DNA from: JBIYSM02 sp044759095
GTDB taxonomy: Bacteria; Bacillota; Bacilli; Brevibacillales; Brevibacillaceae
Direction of reading: 5' to 3'
DNA length: 63,820 bases
Assembly (NCBI RefSeq): GCF_044759095.2
Contig: NZ_JBIYSM020000024.1
Span: 1-63,820, forward strand
How positions within the stretch are numbered: the first letter of the stretch is position 1; each line of letters begins with the position of its first letter. Position numbers and translations under genes: made by a program. Below the pieces are notes generated by a model. That model had not been told where the DNA came from. It did no database searches and saw nothing but the letters and a program-made list of their open reading frames with translations. Positions 7,576 through 15,944 of the stretch are shown here, piece by piece.

Positions 7576-9078
7576 TTATTCTTGACTGCGGTTTAGGACA
7601 AACTGGGCAATCGTACGGGTCATGACACCCGTTCCGCCGCCGGGATGATAGTCTGTTGCCGAAGAGGAATAAGCGGTTCCGGCAATGTCGAGATGCACCC
7701 ACGGCGTATCGCCTGCGAACTCCTGCAAAAACACACCGCCGATAATGCCGTGGCCGTAACGGCCGCCGGAGTTTTTCAGATCGGCAAAGCGGCTTTTGTT
7801 CAATTCGCGGTATTCTTCAAATGTCGGCAGCTGCCACAGGCGTTCGCCCGCCTGCTCAGCTGCGGCCAGCACTTCATTAACAAGGGACTGGTTGTTGGTC
7901 ATGGCACCCGAGCAGAAATGTCCCAGTGCCACCACTATTCCACCGGTCAGGGTTGCGCAGTCGACCAAGCTGGTTACGCCCTGCTGTCGGGCGTAGGTGA
8001 TGCAATCAGCGAGCACAAGTCTGCCTTCTGCGTCCGTCGTGATGATTTCCACGGTTTTGCCGCTCATGGTGGTAATCACGTCACCCGGCTTGTACGCCGT
8101 GCCCGACGGCATGTTTTCCACGCAGCCCACGACGACGAGGACGTTGGCCTTCGGTTTCAGCTGTCCCAGCGCTTCCAGAGCACCAATCATGGCGGCGGAA
8201 CCGCCCATGTCCGACTTCATATCCTCCATCCCGGCAACCGGTTTGATGGAGATGCCGCCCGTATCGAAGGTAACCCCTTTGCCGATCAGCCCGATGACCT
8301 CATCCCATGTCTCTTTGCCCTGGTATTTGACGGCTACGACGTACGGCTCCTCGGCGCTTCCCTGCGCCACCGACAGCACACCGCCCATTCCCAGTTCGAC
8401 CAGCTTAGCTTTCTCCAGCACCTCATAGCTCATTCCATAGCGTTCCGCTACTTCCACGACAGCGTCTTTCAGTGCGCGCGGCGTCATGTAGTTGCCGGGT
8501 TCGTTGACCAGCGTACGGGCCAGGTTGGTTCCGGCCGCAAAAGCCTGCCCCAGCTTTACGCCCGTCCTCACGGCTTCAGCCTCTTCCTCGCTTCCGACCA
8601 AAAAACTGACCTGCTCCAGTACCGGCTCTTCCCGCTTCGGTTTTTCACGGTATCCTTCATAGTGGTAGCTCGCCAGGAGAAAGGCCTCTGCCGCAGCCTG
8701 GGCCAATCTTTCCAACGACAGTGTTTCGACCTGAGGCAAATCGATGGCGACGCGTTTCCTGGAACCTTTTCCGCTGACGGATTTCGCAGCGCGGGCCATA
8801 GCGTTTCGCGCCTGGACAAACGTCAGTTTCTCCCGCTCCCCCATACCGACAAACACCAGTTTTTTCGCCTGCAGCTTGCCCAATGTATGTATGACGGCAA
8901 CACCTTTTGCCTCGCCCGTGATCTCCTTGCCGCCTTGCAGGTCGCTCAGCGCGCCGCCGAACAGCTGGTCGAGCTCAGGGTAAGCGTGAGCCAGCTCTTC
9001 CCCTTTCCAAACCGGAATCAACAGCTCGTCGCAGGCAATCTCATGAAGAGCGGTGCGTTTTTCTACGCTCACGTCCAT
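7576..9078 (-). CDS. pepA: leucyl aminopeptidase (M17)
   Basis: A 500-residue cytosolic dizinc aminopeptidase. The C-terminal catalytic domain shows the metal and active-site motifs GKGVTFDTGGISIKP, DMKSDMGGSAAM and the family signature TTDAEGRLVLAD, all intact. It removes N-terminal residues from peptides. It corresponds to B. subtilis pepA/yuiE, and its flanking genes yuiD to yuiA also match that region. A DUF309 gene precedes it on the same strand with a 23-bp gap. Confidence 0.95.
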   Translation of the reverse strand: MDVSVEKRTALHEIACDELLIPVWKGEELAHAYPELDQLFGGALSDLQGGKEITGEAKGVAVIHTLGKLQAKKLVFVGMGEREKLTFVQARNAMARAAKSVSGKGSRKRVAIDLPQVETLSLERLAQAAAEAFLLASYHYEGYREKPKREEPVLEQVSFLVGSEEEAEAVRTGVKLGQAFAAGTNLARTLVNEPGNYMTPRALKDAVVEVAERYGMSYEVLEKAKLVELGMGGVLSVAQGSAEEPYVVAVKYQGKETWDEVIGLIGKGVTFDTGGISIKPVAGMEDMKSDMGGSAAMIGALEALGQLKPKANVLVVVGCVENMPSGTAYKPGDVITTMSGKTVEIITTDAEGRLVLADCITYARQQGVTSLVDCATLTGGIVVALGHFCSGAMTNNQSLVNEVLAAAEQAGERLWQLPTFEEYRELNKSRFADLKNSGGRYGHGIIGGVFLQEFAGDTPWVHLDIAGTAYSSSATDYHPGGGTGVMTRTIAQFVLNRSQE

Positions 9079-9101
9079 ATCCTCTTCCTTCTTTCTCTCT
9101 C

Positions 9102-9473
9102 TTAGGTTAAAATAATCTGCAGTTTTGGAAATTGCATGGCCTTGGCCACATCGTACGGGATGGAGTCTGCATCGGGAAGGGCGGCCAGACAGCTGTCAAG
9201 GTAAGCGAGCACCTGGTTGACATCCAGGTCCCAATGAACGGGCGCATACCTGGTGAGGTACTTGCGGGCATTGGCAAACATCCAGCGCGCCCCCTTGATA
9301 TTGCCGCACTCAAAGTGGTACAGCCCGACGGAGAGCTGCAGCAAGCCCTGCAAAAACTTGTTGGACTTATCCTCCATCCAAAGTTCCTCCAGCAGGTCGT
9401 GACACTCGTAGAATTCGCGTTCATTAAACTTGTCGACAAACTGGTAATACTGTTCGGGAAAACGCTTTTGCAC
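9102..9473 (-). CDS. DUF309 domain protein
   Basis: A 123-residue helical protein with the DUF309 signature FYECHDLLEELWM followed by FLQGLLQLSVGLYHFECGN. The function of DUF309 is not established. A GTG at 9473 follows GGAGG with only 4 bp between, so the start is moderately certain; the frame stays open upstream without a better ribosome site. It is divergent from yuiD and leads into pepA. Confidence 0.75.
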   Translation of the reverse strand: MQKRFPEQYYQFVDKFNEREFYECHDLLEELWMEDKSNKFLQGLLQLSVGLYHFECGNIKGARWMFANARKYLTRYAPVHWDLDVNQVLAYLDSCLAALPDADSIPYDVAKAMQFPKLQIILT

Positions 9474-9550
9474 CAGACCTCCGTCCTTCCTTCCCTCATG
9501 GTAACACAGATAGGCCCGTACCGAAAACCTTATGAAAACTTCACGGATGA

Positions 9551-9578
9551 TTGACACTTTGTTCTGTTACAATAATCT
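9551..9578 (+). promoter_or_regulatory. possible sigma-A promoter for yuiD
   Basis: TTGACA at 9551-9556 is followed after 16 bp by TAATCT. The -35 box is perfect and the -10 box is weak. It lies about 35 bp upstream of the yuiD start. Confidence 0.4.
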
Positions 9579-9614
9579 CATAAGTGAACAGCAGAAAGGA
9601 ATGGATTTCTCCTT

Positions 9615-10094
9615 ATGGCAGATATTTTTGATAACTTTCCCTTGTGGGCAGCATTACTTGCCATAGGAATTGCCCAGTTCATCAAGATTCCGCTTCATTT
9701 TATCGCAACCAGAACCTGGCAGTGGTCTCTGCTGTTCAGCACGGGCGGAATGCCCAGCTCCCACTCTTCCGCAGTCACCGCTCTTTCAACGGCCGTCGGC
9801 ATTCGTGAAGGCTTTACCAGCAGCACATTTGCCATCGCCGCGATCATCGGTGTCATCGTCATGTTCGACGCAGCCGGTGTCCGTCGTCACGCAGGCATGC
9901 AGGCCGTCGTGCTGAACAAACTGGTTGATGAATTTAATCACCTGCTCGAAGGAATGAAGACGTTTAAAGTCAAGCAGAGTCAGGAAAAAGCAAAAAAGCT
10001 GAAGGAACTGCTCGGACACCAGCCCATCGAGGTGTTGATCGGCGGCTGGCTTGGCGTCATGGTGGCACTTCTTTTACATACGTATTATCAGTGA
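9615..10094 (+). CDS. yuiD: divergent PAP2 family membrane protein (YuiD)
   Basis: A 159-residue membrane protein of the divergent PAP2/DUF212 family. It has the phosphatase-like motifs GGMPSSHSSAV and FDAAGVRRHAGMQA and several hydrophobic segments. These echo the acid-phosphatase/vanadium-peroxidase fold, but the substrate is unknown. The ribosome site (AGAAAGGA) is about 15 bp from the ATG, farther than ideal, with no better in-frame start. A cobalamin-type binding protein gene follows after 27 bp. Confidence 0.85.
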   Translation: MADIFDNFPLWAALLAIGIAQFIKIPLHFIATRTWQWSLLFSTGGMPSSHSSAVTALSTAVGIREGFTSSTFAIAAIIGVIVMFDAAGVRRHAGMQAVVLNKLVDEFNHLLEGMKTFKVKQSQEKAKKLKELLGHQPIEVLIGGWLGVMVALLLHTYYQ

Positions 10095-10121
10095 AAGAAA
10101 GAAGACAACGGGAGGGAGTAT

Positions 10122-10907
10122 ATGCGCATCGTCTCCATCTGCCCCAGCAATACCGAAATGTTGTACCTTTTAGGTCTTGGCGAGCAGGTAATCGGACTGG
10201 ATGACCACTCTGACTGGCCTCGGGAGTGGCAGCATCTTCCCCGTGTGGGACCCGACCTCACCATCGACATGGACAAAGTGGAAGCCCTCCAGCCGGATCT
10301 TGTGGTGGCGTCTCTCAGCGTCCCCGGCATGGAAAAAAACGTGGAAGCACTGACCGCGCGCAATCTCCCTCATATCGTGCTGAATCCCTCCCGAATCGCC
10401 GATATCCCTGCCGATATCCGCGAGCTGGGCGAAGCAACCGGCCGTGAAAAAGAAGCGGAGCAGCTTGCCTCTCGATTCGTCGAAAAAGTGGAAAGCATCC
10501 GGCAGGCAACCTCCCGGGTGACCTACCGGCCAAAACTGTACTGGGAGTGGTGGCCCAACCCGATCTATACACCGGGAAGGGAGAACTGGTTGACGGATGT
10601 AAGTGAAATCGCCGGCGGCGTAAACATTTTCGCCGACTATCCTGTGGACAACGTCAAAGCTACGCGAGAAATGGTGCTGGAGCGTAACCCCGACCACATC
10701 TGCGTGGTATGGTGCGGCATTGAATTAAAACGAATCAAACCGGCGATGATAACGGAACGGCCCGAGTGGCAAGAGGCTGCGGCCATTCGAAACAACCGGG
10801 TGCATCTATTGGAGGAAGGGCTGTATTGCCGACCTTCTCCCCGACTTCTGGACGGACTCGAACATCTGGTCCAACTGATCCATCCTCATCTCGCCATCCC
10901 GGATTAA
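10122..10907 (+). CDS. BtuF-like helical-backbone metal/cofactor receptor without signal peptide
   Basis: A 261-residue protein with the BtuF/periplasmic-binding fold (RIVSICPSNTEMLYLLGLGEQVIGLDDHSDWP, given as a landmark in its family). Family members deliver cobalamin or ferric siderophores to ABC importers. This one starts directly at MRIVSICPS after GGGAGGG, with no signal peptide or lipobox, so it is probably cytoplasmic. No permease or ATPase gene lies nearby, and its ligand is unknown. Confidence 0.75.
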   Translation: MRIVSICPSNTEMLYLLGLGEQVIGLDDHSDWPREWQHLPRVGPDLTIDMDKVEALQPDLVVASLSVPGMEKNVEALTARNLPHIVLNPSRIADIPADIRELGEATGREKEAEQLASRFVEKVESIRQATSRVTYRPKLYWEWWPNPIYTPGRENWLTDVSEIAGGVNIFADYPVDNVKATREMVLERNPDHICVVWCGIELKRIKPAMITERPEWQEAAAIRNNRVHLLEEGLYCRPSPRLLDGLEHLVQLIHPHLAIPD

Positions 10908-10914
10908 CCACCTG

Positions 10915-10961
10915 AAAAAAGGATTTGGGTCCGTGTATCCCGGAGCGCCAAATCCTTTTTT
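10915..10961. terminator. bidirectional terminator between the BtuF-like gene and yuiC
   Basis: AAAAAAGGATTTGG pairs perfectly with CCAAATCCTTTTTT around a 19-base loop. T-runs exist in both directions, fitting the two convergent genes. Confidence 0.85.
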
Positions 10962-10963
10962 CA

Positions 10964-11587
10964 CTAGTTTACAGGCTGGGCCATCGCCGCTATACCCTTT
11001 TCATTCAACATGTTCATCATCACTTCGGTTACTTTCCCTTCCCCTCTGTGCACGACGTATACCTCAAGGGACTTTTTGCCCCACTGCTTAAATACGTCCT
11101 GCTTGGTATGGAAGTAAAGGTCAATCTTGTTGCCGCGAATGGCGCCGCCCTTGTCGGCTACGACCCCATATCCATAACCAGGAATATAGAGCACGGTACC
11201 AAGCGGAAACACGCGCAAATCAGCAGCAATGGTGGAGTATTCATCCCGACGCACCTTTACGCCGGAGTAGGTGATTCCGTAGGACGGATGGGACGGGTCT
11301 TTGCCCGTTGACTCATACCCCGCGGTGTAACCGGTGGCCACGACACGCACCTTTGGATATTGTTCCAGCATCAGGTCCGCTTCTTCCTTGTCAATCATTT
11401 GGGTGAACGAGCTGGCGGAGACGGTGCGCTTTTTCACCATCCGCGTCCCTTCTCGCTTTTCCTTTACGCCATAAGCGGTTTCCACGGAGTTGGACCCGAC
11501 CAGATTGTAGGTAAATCCATCGGTAGCGAAGCTGGTTAACACCATGATGAACAGCGCGATGATACTCACCAAAAGCTTCCCATTCAT
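10964..11587 (-). CDS. yuiC: 3D-domain cell-wall protein (YuiC)
   Basis: A 207-residue exported or membrane-anchored protein with one N-terminal hydrophobic segment (residues 4-22) and a C-terminal 3D domain. The three conserved aspartates fall in the ADL, VADKGG and NKIDLYFH regions. B. subtilis YuiC is a stationary-phase lytic transglycosylase-like protein, so cleavage of peptidoglycan is likely. GAGGAGG precedes the start, but a 5' hairpin overlaps part of it (11601-11635). Confidence 0.85.
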   Translation of the reverse strand: MNGKLLVSIIALFIMVLTSFATDGFTYNLVGSNSVETAYGVKEKREGTRMVKKRTVSASSFTQMIDKEEADLMLEQYPKVRVVATGYTAGYESTGKDPSHPSYGITYSGVKVRRDEYSTIAADLRVFPLGTVLYIPGYGYGVVADKGGAIRGNKIDLYFHTKQDVFKQWGKKSLEVYVVHRGEGKVTEVMMNMLNEKGIAAMAQPVN

Positions 11588-11600
11588 GTTTGTGAAACCT

Positions 11601-11635
11601 CCTCTCGTTTCTAGTAATGTCCCGGAAACGAGAGG
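11601..11635 (-). promoter_or_regulatory. 5' leader hairpin overlapping the yuiC ribosome site
   Basis: On the minus strand CCTCTCGTTTC pairs perfectly with GAAACGAGAGG, an 11-bp stem with a 13-base loop. The end of the right arm (GAGAGG) forms the first half of the GAGAGGAGG ribosome site. This could limit translation or act as an mRNA-stability hairpin. There is no T-run, so it is not a terminator. Confidence 0.5.
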
Positions 11636-11701
11636 CCTATACGTAAATTGCTAGATTTGTGGAAATATTTGGTTGGGATATTTTTCCAGTTTGATGCAAA
11701 G

Positions 11702-11727
11702 AAAAACAGATCTCCTAAGGAGATCTG
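11702..11727 (-). terminator. terminator after yuiB
   Basis: On the minus strand CAGATCTCC and GGAGATCTG enclose a short loop and are followed by TTTTTC. It lies 130 bp after the yuiB stop. I see no gene between 11728 and 11854. Confidence 0.75.
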
Positions 11728-11854
11728 GCGATTGGTTGACAAACGGTTGCCTGTGAGAAGAGAGGCCGCTTATTCCAGCCGTACGCGAACTGTGACGACC
11801 TGCCCAGCGAAGAGACGTGGGCGCGGTGCCGAGGATAGGCGGAATAACGGACGA

Positions 11855-12115
11855 TCAAAACATCCGATATCCCTTTTTCCGCAGGGTTTGAATGGTCCAG
11901 CCGCTCACCACGGTTCCAATCATGCCGCACGCCAGAATAATCGAGTCAACCACGCCGGGGATGATCTGCTTGTAAATCAGTGCGCCGACGATTACACCGA
12001 CGGTGATGACCACCGGCAGCCATGTGGTGCGCAGGACCATGTTTATGATAAAACCGATGCCAAAACCCAAAACGGCAAACAGCACGATGGAAACAGCAAA
12101 TTGTAACAGGCTCAT
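11855..12115 (-). CDS. yuiB: YuiB-like small membrane protein
   Basis: An 86-residue protein with three predicted transmembrane segments, starting MSLLQFAVSIVLFAVLGFGI and ending in a basic tail (TLRKKGYRMF). It corresponds to B. subtilis YuiB, of unknown function. The start was set by GGAGG lying 6 bp upstream of the ATG at 12115. It stands between yuiA and yuiC as in B. subtilis. Confidence 0.8.
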   Translation of the reverse strand: MSLLQFAVSIVLFAVLGFGIGFIINMVLRTTWLPVVITVGVIVGALIYKQIIPGVVDSIILACGMIGTVVSGWTIQTLRKKGYRMF

Positions 12116-12195
12116 GTTTTCCTCCGGACCTCCCGTCATTTCAGGTATAAGTGTAGCGAAAACGGCAGGAGAGGTCAATTTTGAGATGTGTCAAG

Positions 12196-12231
12196 TGTGT
12201 GAAAAAGAATAAAGCCGATGGTTCATCGGCT
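12196..12231 (-). terminator. terminator after yuiA
   Basis: On the minus strand GCCGATG and CATCGGC flank AAC and are followed by a T-rich stretch (TTTATTCTTTTT). Confidence 0.7.
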
Positions 12232-12246
12232 CGTGATCGGCATTGT

Positions 12247-12396
12247 TTACTTGTTGGTGGCCAGTTCCGCTTGACTTGGATCGTGAACGCCTGCCCCTTG
12301 GCAATTCGGGCAATTCTCCGTTCCACCCAGGATCAGTTGGAAGTAACCCTGGCCCATGCAGTACGGGCATTGCTCTTGCTGATGATCTTGTCTCAT
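12247..12396 (-). CDS. yuiA: YuiA-like small zinc-finger protein
   Basis: A 49-residue protein with two CxxC pairs, CPYCMGQG and CPNCQGAG, resembling the DnaJ-type cysteine repeat and probably binding one zinc ion. It corresponds to B. subtilis YuiA. AAAGGAG lies 9 bp before the ATG. Its function is unknown. Confidence 0.8.
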   Translation of the reverse strand: MRQDHQQEQCPYCMGQGYFQLILGGTENCPNCQGAGVHDPSQAELATNK

Positions 12397-12532
12397 GGTG
12401 ACTTCTCCTTTCCTATCCTCTTTTGTGTTTTCCCTTTTTTGGAATTTCGTTACTTTTCTGATTATTCGGTGTGGTCTTACTATAGCAGACGACGAACGTT
12501 TTGCAAACGGAGATTTCTCGTGAAAAAGACAG

Positions 12533-12570
12533 AAAAAACCGCAATGTAAGCGTGTACAATCCGGTTTTTC
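12533..12570. terminator. weak terminator after the Nudix gene
   Basis: AAAAAACCG and CGGTTTTT flank a 20-base loop, giving a T-run in either direction. The Nudix gene stops at 12587. Confidence 0.45.
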
Positions 12571-12586
12571 TAGCAATTTCTCATGT

Positions 12587-13063
12587 TTACTTAAAAATTT
12601 TGTACTTCGTATATTCAAAGACTGGGTCGATTTCATACTTCTGCCCTGTGAGATAGCTGGCCATTTCAGGAACGTGAGGCAGGATGATTTTCATGTAGGT
12701 GGTCGACAGAGGATCGTCAATGAGCTGACGGATCGGCAAAAAGACCGCTTCAGCGATCTCCCCCTCCTGCGGCCGCGGCTCTCCGCTGACGTAGTCCATT
12801 AGGAAAACAACCATGTTGTCGCTGATCTCACCGCGTATCACTCCGGAACGGATGGCTGCAACCTGACGCACGGATGCGGTGATGCCTGTTTCCTCCAGCA
12901 CTTCACGTACCGCTGCCTCATCAACCGTTTCTCCCGGTTGAACAAACCCCGCCGGAAACGACCACTTCCCCTTCAACCCGCTGTATGTTTTTTTCACCAC
13001 GAGCGCTTCGTCTCCTCTCAAAACAATTCCGCAAGCACCCAGCCAAACCTTTTCTTTGCGCAC
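12587..13063 (-). CDS. Nudix hydrolase
   Basis: A 158-residue Nudix protein with a complete Nudix box (GFVQPGETVDEAAVREVLEETGI fits G-x5-E-x7-REUxEExGU). Family enzymes cleave nucleoside diphosphates linked to another group, using divalent metal. The substrate cannot be told from the sequence. The GTG at 13063 is preceded by GGAGGTG at good spacing; the frame continues upstream without a ribosome site. Confidence 0.88.
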   Translation of the reverse strand: MRKEKVWLGACGIVLRGDEALVVKKTYSGLKGKWSFPAGFVQPGETVDEAAVREVLEETGITASVRQVAAIRSGVIRGEISDNMVVFLMDYVSGEPRPQEGEIAEAVFLPIRQLIDDPLSTTYMKIILPHVPEMASYLTGQKYEIDPVFEYTKYKIFK

Positions 13064-13117
13064 GCATGTCCACCTCCGAGCTTCTTTCTTGCCAAGTATA
13101 CCCGTCCCATCCCAAAA

Positions 13118-13146
13118 GCATAAGACCCCTGACAAAATCAGGGGTC
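13118..13146 (-). terminator. terminator after the 83-residue protein gene
   Basis: On the minus strand GACCCCTGA and TCAGGGGTC enclose a 5-base loop and lead into a T-rich segment (TTATGCTTTT). Confidence 0.6.
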
Positions 13147-13156
13147 CCCTTATGAT

Positions 13157-13408
13157 TTACTCGTCATCCTCATCCAGCAGTCCGTTGTCAATCATGTACC
13201 GCAGGTTCTCCCGGTCCCGCTCCCGGCCTTTTTCCTTCAGCCGATCAATCGCAGGCAGGATGAGGATGTCAATTTCCCGCTGCACGTGATGGGCAAGATC
13301 GTAGCGATTCTGTTCTTCCAGAAACGTTCCCACTTCCATCAACGCGTTGTAGCGATCCATTTCGTCCTTGGTCAACAGGCCTCGCACCTGGATACTCGCG
13401 TGACGCAT
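13157..13408 (-). CDS. hypothetical helical protein, 83 residues
   Basis: I do not recognise the family. The protein is charged and helical, with acidic C-terminal residues (GLLDEDDE) and no membrane segment. It starts 15 bp after the NADH dehydrogenase gene on the same strand, so the two are probably one transcript ending at the terminator at 13118-13146. The ribosome site is weak (GAGGGCGG). Confidence 0.6.
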   Translation of the reverse strand: MRHASIQVRGLLTKDEMDRYNALMEVGTFLEEQNRYDLAHHVQREIDILILPAIDRLKEKGRERDRENLRYMIDNGLLDEDDE

Positions 13409-13423
13409 CGTTTTGCCGCCCTC

Positions 13424-14617
13424 TTACAGACGGACTTTCTTGAGCGCCAGGCCGACGCCGCCGATTTTGTACAGGTAGCGCAGGTCGCTTGCTTTTTTCA
13501 TCAACGCAGCGCTGGTTCCGTAGATTTTCTTCGTTCCAACCATACCCATGCCTTCGCCTTTACCCAGGGATGCGAGTGTCCCTTGCAGATTCGGCACGAA
13601 CGGCTCGAGTACTGCTTCACCGCGAACGATCTTGACGAGGTTGGCTCCGCAGTTTTCACCTTCCTGCACGGCGATTTGCGCAGTCGGCGGATACGGACGT
13701 CCCTGGTCGTTGAAGATCAGTGCGCAGTCACCCACGATGAACACGTTGTCATAGCCAGGCGCGCGCAGGTATTCGTCAACTTTCACACGGCCGCGCATGA
13801 CTTCAAAACCGGATTTCTCGACGATGCTGTTGCCGCGGACGCCACCGGTCCAGACCACGGTAGCGGACTTGATTTCTTCGCCGGTTGCGAGTACGACGCC
13901 TTCCGGAGTGCACTGCTTGATCGGCGTGTTGATTTTGAACTCAACGCCTTTGCGGGTGAGCACCTCCATCGCGTAGTTGACCAGATCCGGATCAAAGCCC
14001 GGCAGCGCTGTCGGTGCCGCTTCGATGTTGTAGATCTTGACGAGCTCAGGGTTTACGTCGAATTCGCGGCAGAGTTCGGGAATGCGGTCTGCCAGTTCGC
14101 CGCAGAACTCAATGCCGGTAAAGCCGGCGCCGCCAACGACAAACGTGAGGTAGTCCGTACGTTCCGGCTCCATTTTGTACTTGGCGAACATGTACTCGAT
14201 GTGTTCGCGGATTTGGCGCACGGCGTTGATGCTGCGGATGCTGAACGCGTGTTCCTTCAAGCCTTGGATGCCAAAGGTTTCCGGCTCGCTGCCCAGCCCG
14301 ATCACGAGGTAGTCATACATCAGCACATCGCCGTTTTCCAGCGTCACTTTGCGCTCTTCCGGCTGAATGGACTGCACCGTTCCTTTGATGAAGCGGATTT
14401 TGTTTGTATCGATAATCTGATCCAGGTATACGCGCGCATGATCTGCGGAAGCCGTTCCAGCAGCCGGCTCATGCAGCCAGGTCGTAATGTAATGGTAGTC
14501 GTGCTTGTTGACCAGGGTCACTTCGGCTTCGTTGTAGTTCAGCTTCTTCTGCAGCTGCAGAGTGGTCAAAAGCCCTCCGTACCCCGCCCCCAGAATGAGG
14601 ATTTTTGGTGTGCTCAT
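13424..14617 (-). CDS. yumB: type-II NADH dehydrogenase (YumB-like)
   Basis: A 397-residue FAD protein that should pass electrons from NADH to menaquinone at the membrane without pumping protons. It has the N-terminal FAD fold (ILILGAGYGGL), the NADH fold (FVVGGAGFTGIE) and the second FAD motif (VFIVGDCAL). The C-terminal part (LRYLYKIGGVGLALKKVRL) fits the amphipathic membrane anchor of NDH-2. It is divergent from the ferredoxin reductase gene; Rex-like sites lie between them. Confidence 0.93.
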   Translation of the reverse strand: MSTPKILILGAGYGGLLTTLQLQKKLNYNEAEVTLVNKHDYHYITTWLHEPAAGTASADHARVYLDQIIDTNKIRFIKGTVQSIQPEERKVTLENGDVLMYDYLVIGLGSEPETFGIQGLKEHAFSIRSINAVRQIREHIEYMFAKYKMEPERTDYLTFVVGGAGFTGIEFCGELADRIPELCREFDVNPELVKIYNIEAAPTALPGFDPDLVNYAMEVLTRKGVEFKINTPIKQCTPEGVVLATGEEIKSATVVWTGGVRGNSIVEKSGFEVMRGRVKVDEYLRAPGYDNVFIVGDCALIFNDQGRPYPPTAQIAVQEGENCGANLVKIVRGEAVLEPFVPNLQGTLASLGKGEGMGMVGTKKIYGTSAALMKKASDLRYLYKIGGVGLALKKVRL

Positions 14618-14743
14618 GGTATCCCTTCCATTTCATTTGTTTTAGAAAACCTTGGAAGTTTGTGCCGATTTTCACGTGGTTAGATACGATTAAGATGCCC
14701 ATTTTTCAGTTGAAGGTAGTAACGGAATCATTGCCAATACAAC

Positions 14744-14761
14744 CTGTGAAAAAAGGCACAA
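14744..14761. promoter_or_regulatory. Rex-like site 1
   Basis: CTGTGAAAAAAGGCACAA matches the Rex consensus TTGTGAA-N4-TTCACAA at 11 of 14 defined positions. Rex senses NADH/NAD+ and controls NADH dehydrogenase genes in Gram-positive bacteria. The match is imperfect. Confidence 0.35.
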
Positions 14762-14788
14762 ACTAATGAAAAATAAAAATGTGTCAGT

Positions 14789-14806
14789 TTGTTCACACTT
14801 TCACAT
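14789..14806. promoter_or_regulatory. Rex-like site 2
   Basis: TTGTTCACACTTTCACAT also matches the Rex consensus at 11 of 14 positions. It lies 45 bp from site 1 in the same divergent region. Confidence 0.3.
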
Positions 14807-14941
14807 TCATATTAGCAGGGAATCGACAAGATTTGCAAGTAATTTTTGCCTAAATCTTCACGCCTTCTATACTTTTTTTCGATTGAAAGAATGGGTATAA
14901 TAGGAAGGAATGTGTTCAGAATCTTTCGGAGGTGCTTGAGA

Positions 14942-15940
14942 TTGAATTTTCTGCAAAAGGACGAGCAGGTATATGACATTACCATCATCGGAGGAGGCCC
15001 TGCCGGCTTGTTTACCGCGTTTTATGGCGGAATGCGTCAGGTAAGCGTAAAAATTATCGAAAGTATGCCGCAACTGGGCGGTCAGCTCTCCGCTCTTTAT
15101 CCGGAGAAATACATTTACGATGTTGCCGGCTTTCCAAAAGTGCTGGCTCAGGACCTTGTCAATGGCCTGAAGGAACAGCTGTCTCGTTTCAACCCGACTG
15201 TCTGCCTCGAAGAAAAGGTGGAAAATGTGGAAAAGAAACCGGACAACTCGTTTGAAATCACGACAGACAAGGGGATTCACTATTCCAAAGCCGTAATCAT
15301 CACAGCAGGCGTAGGCGCTTTTGAGCCGCGCAAACTGGAGCATCCGGATGCCGTCAAGTATGAAAAATCAAACCTGCACTACTTCGTGACCGATCTGAAC
15401 TCTTTTACAGGCCAACGCGTTGCGGTTATCGGCGGCGGCGACTCCGCTGTCGACTGGGCCCTGATGCTCGAACCGATTGCAAAAGAAGTCCATCTCATTC
15501 ATCGCCGGGACAAATTCCGCGCTCATGAGCACAGTGTTGAAATGCTTATGTCTTCCAAAGTAAAAGTGACCACTCCCTATGAAATTGCCGCTTTGCACGG
15601 AGATGAGCGCATTGAGCGCCTGACACTCCAGAACAACGTGACCAAGGAAGAAAAAGACCTGGAAGTGGACGCCGTGATCGTAAACTTTGGCTTCATCTCC
15701 TCCCTCGGTCCGATCAAAAACTGGGGTCTTGAGCTGGAAAAAGGCTCAATTGTTGTCAACTCCAAAATGGAAACGAACATCCCTGGGATCTATGCGGCCG
15801 GCGACATCGCCACCTACCCGGGCAAAGTAAAGCTGATCGCAGTCGGCTTCGGTGAAGCTCCGACCGCAGTGAACAACGCCGTCGGCTACATCAACCCGGA
15901 AGCCAAGCTGCAGCCGGGCCATTCCTCCAGCATGTTTTAA
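14942..15940 (+). CDS. yumC: ferredoxin/flavodoxin-NADP+ reductase (YumC type)
   Basis: A 332-residue thioredoxin-reductase-like flavoprotein without the redox CxxC, as in B. subtilis YumC. Motifs are YDITIIGGGPAGLF (FAD), VAVIGGGDSAVDWAL (NADPH) and GIYAAGDIATY. It reduces ferredoxin or flavodoxin with NADPH. A TTG at 14942, 9 bp after GGAGG, is the likely start, giving MNFLQKDEQVYDITII; an in-frame TTG at 14936 is too close. Repeat R2 begins 4 bp after the stop. Confidence 0.92.
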   Translation: MNFLQKDEQVYDITIIGGGPAGLFTAFYGGMRQVSVKIIESMPQLGGQLSALYPEKYIYDVAGFPKVLAQDLVNGLKEQLSRFNPTVCLEEKVENVEKKPDNSFEITTDKGIHYSKAVIITAGVGAFEPRKLEHPDAVKYEKSNLHYFVTDLNSFTGQRVAVIGGGDSAVDWALMLEPIAKEVHLIHRRDKFRAHEHSVEMLMSSKVKVTTPYEIAALHGDERIERLTLQNNVTKEEKDLEVDAVIVNFGFISSLGPIKNWGLELEKGSIVVNSKMETNIPGIYAAGDIATYPGKVKLIAVGFGEAPTAVNNAVGYINPEAKLQPGHSSSMF

Positions 15941-15944
15941 AACA

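Noticed and set aside
7645..9105. A 486-codon open frame antisense to pepA
   Set aside because: It mirrors the codon pattern of the aminopeptidase, has no domain and no convincing ribosome site.
13286..14683. A 465-codon open frame antisense to the NADH dehydrogenase gene
   Set aside because: The minus-strand gene is certain. The antisense product is compositionally odd (rich in Phe, His and Asp) and matches nothing.
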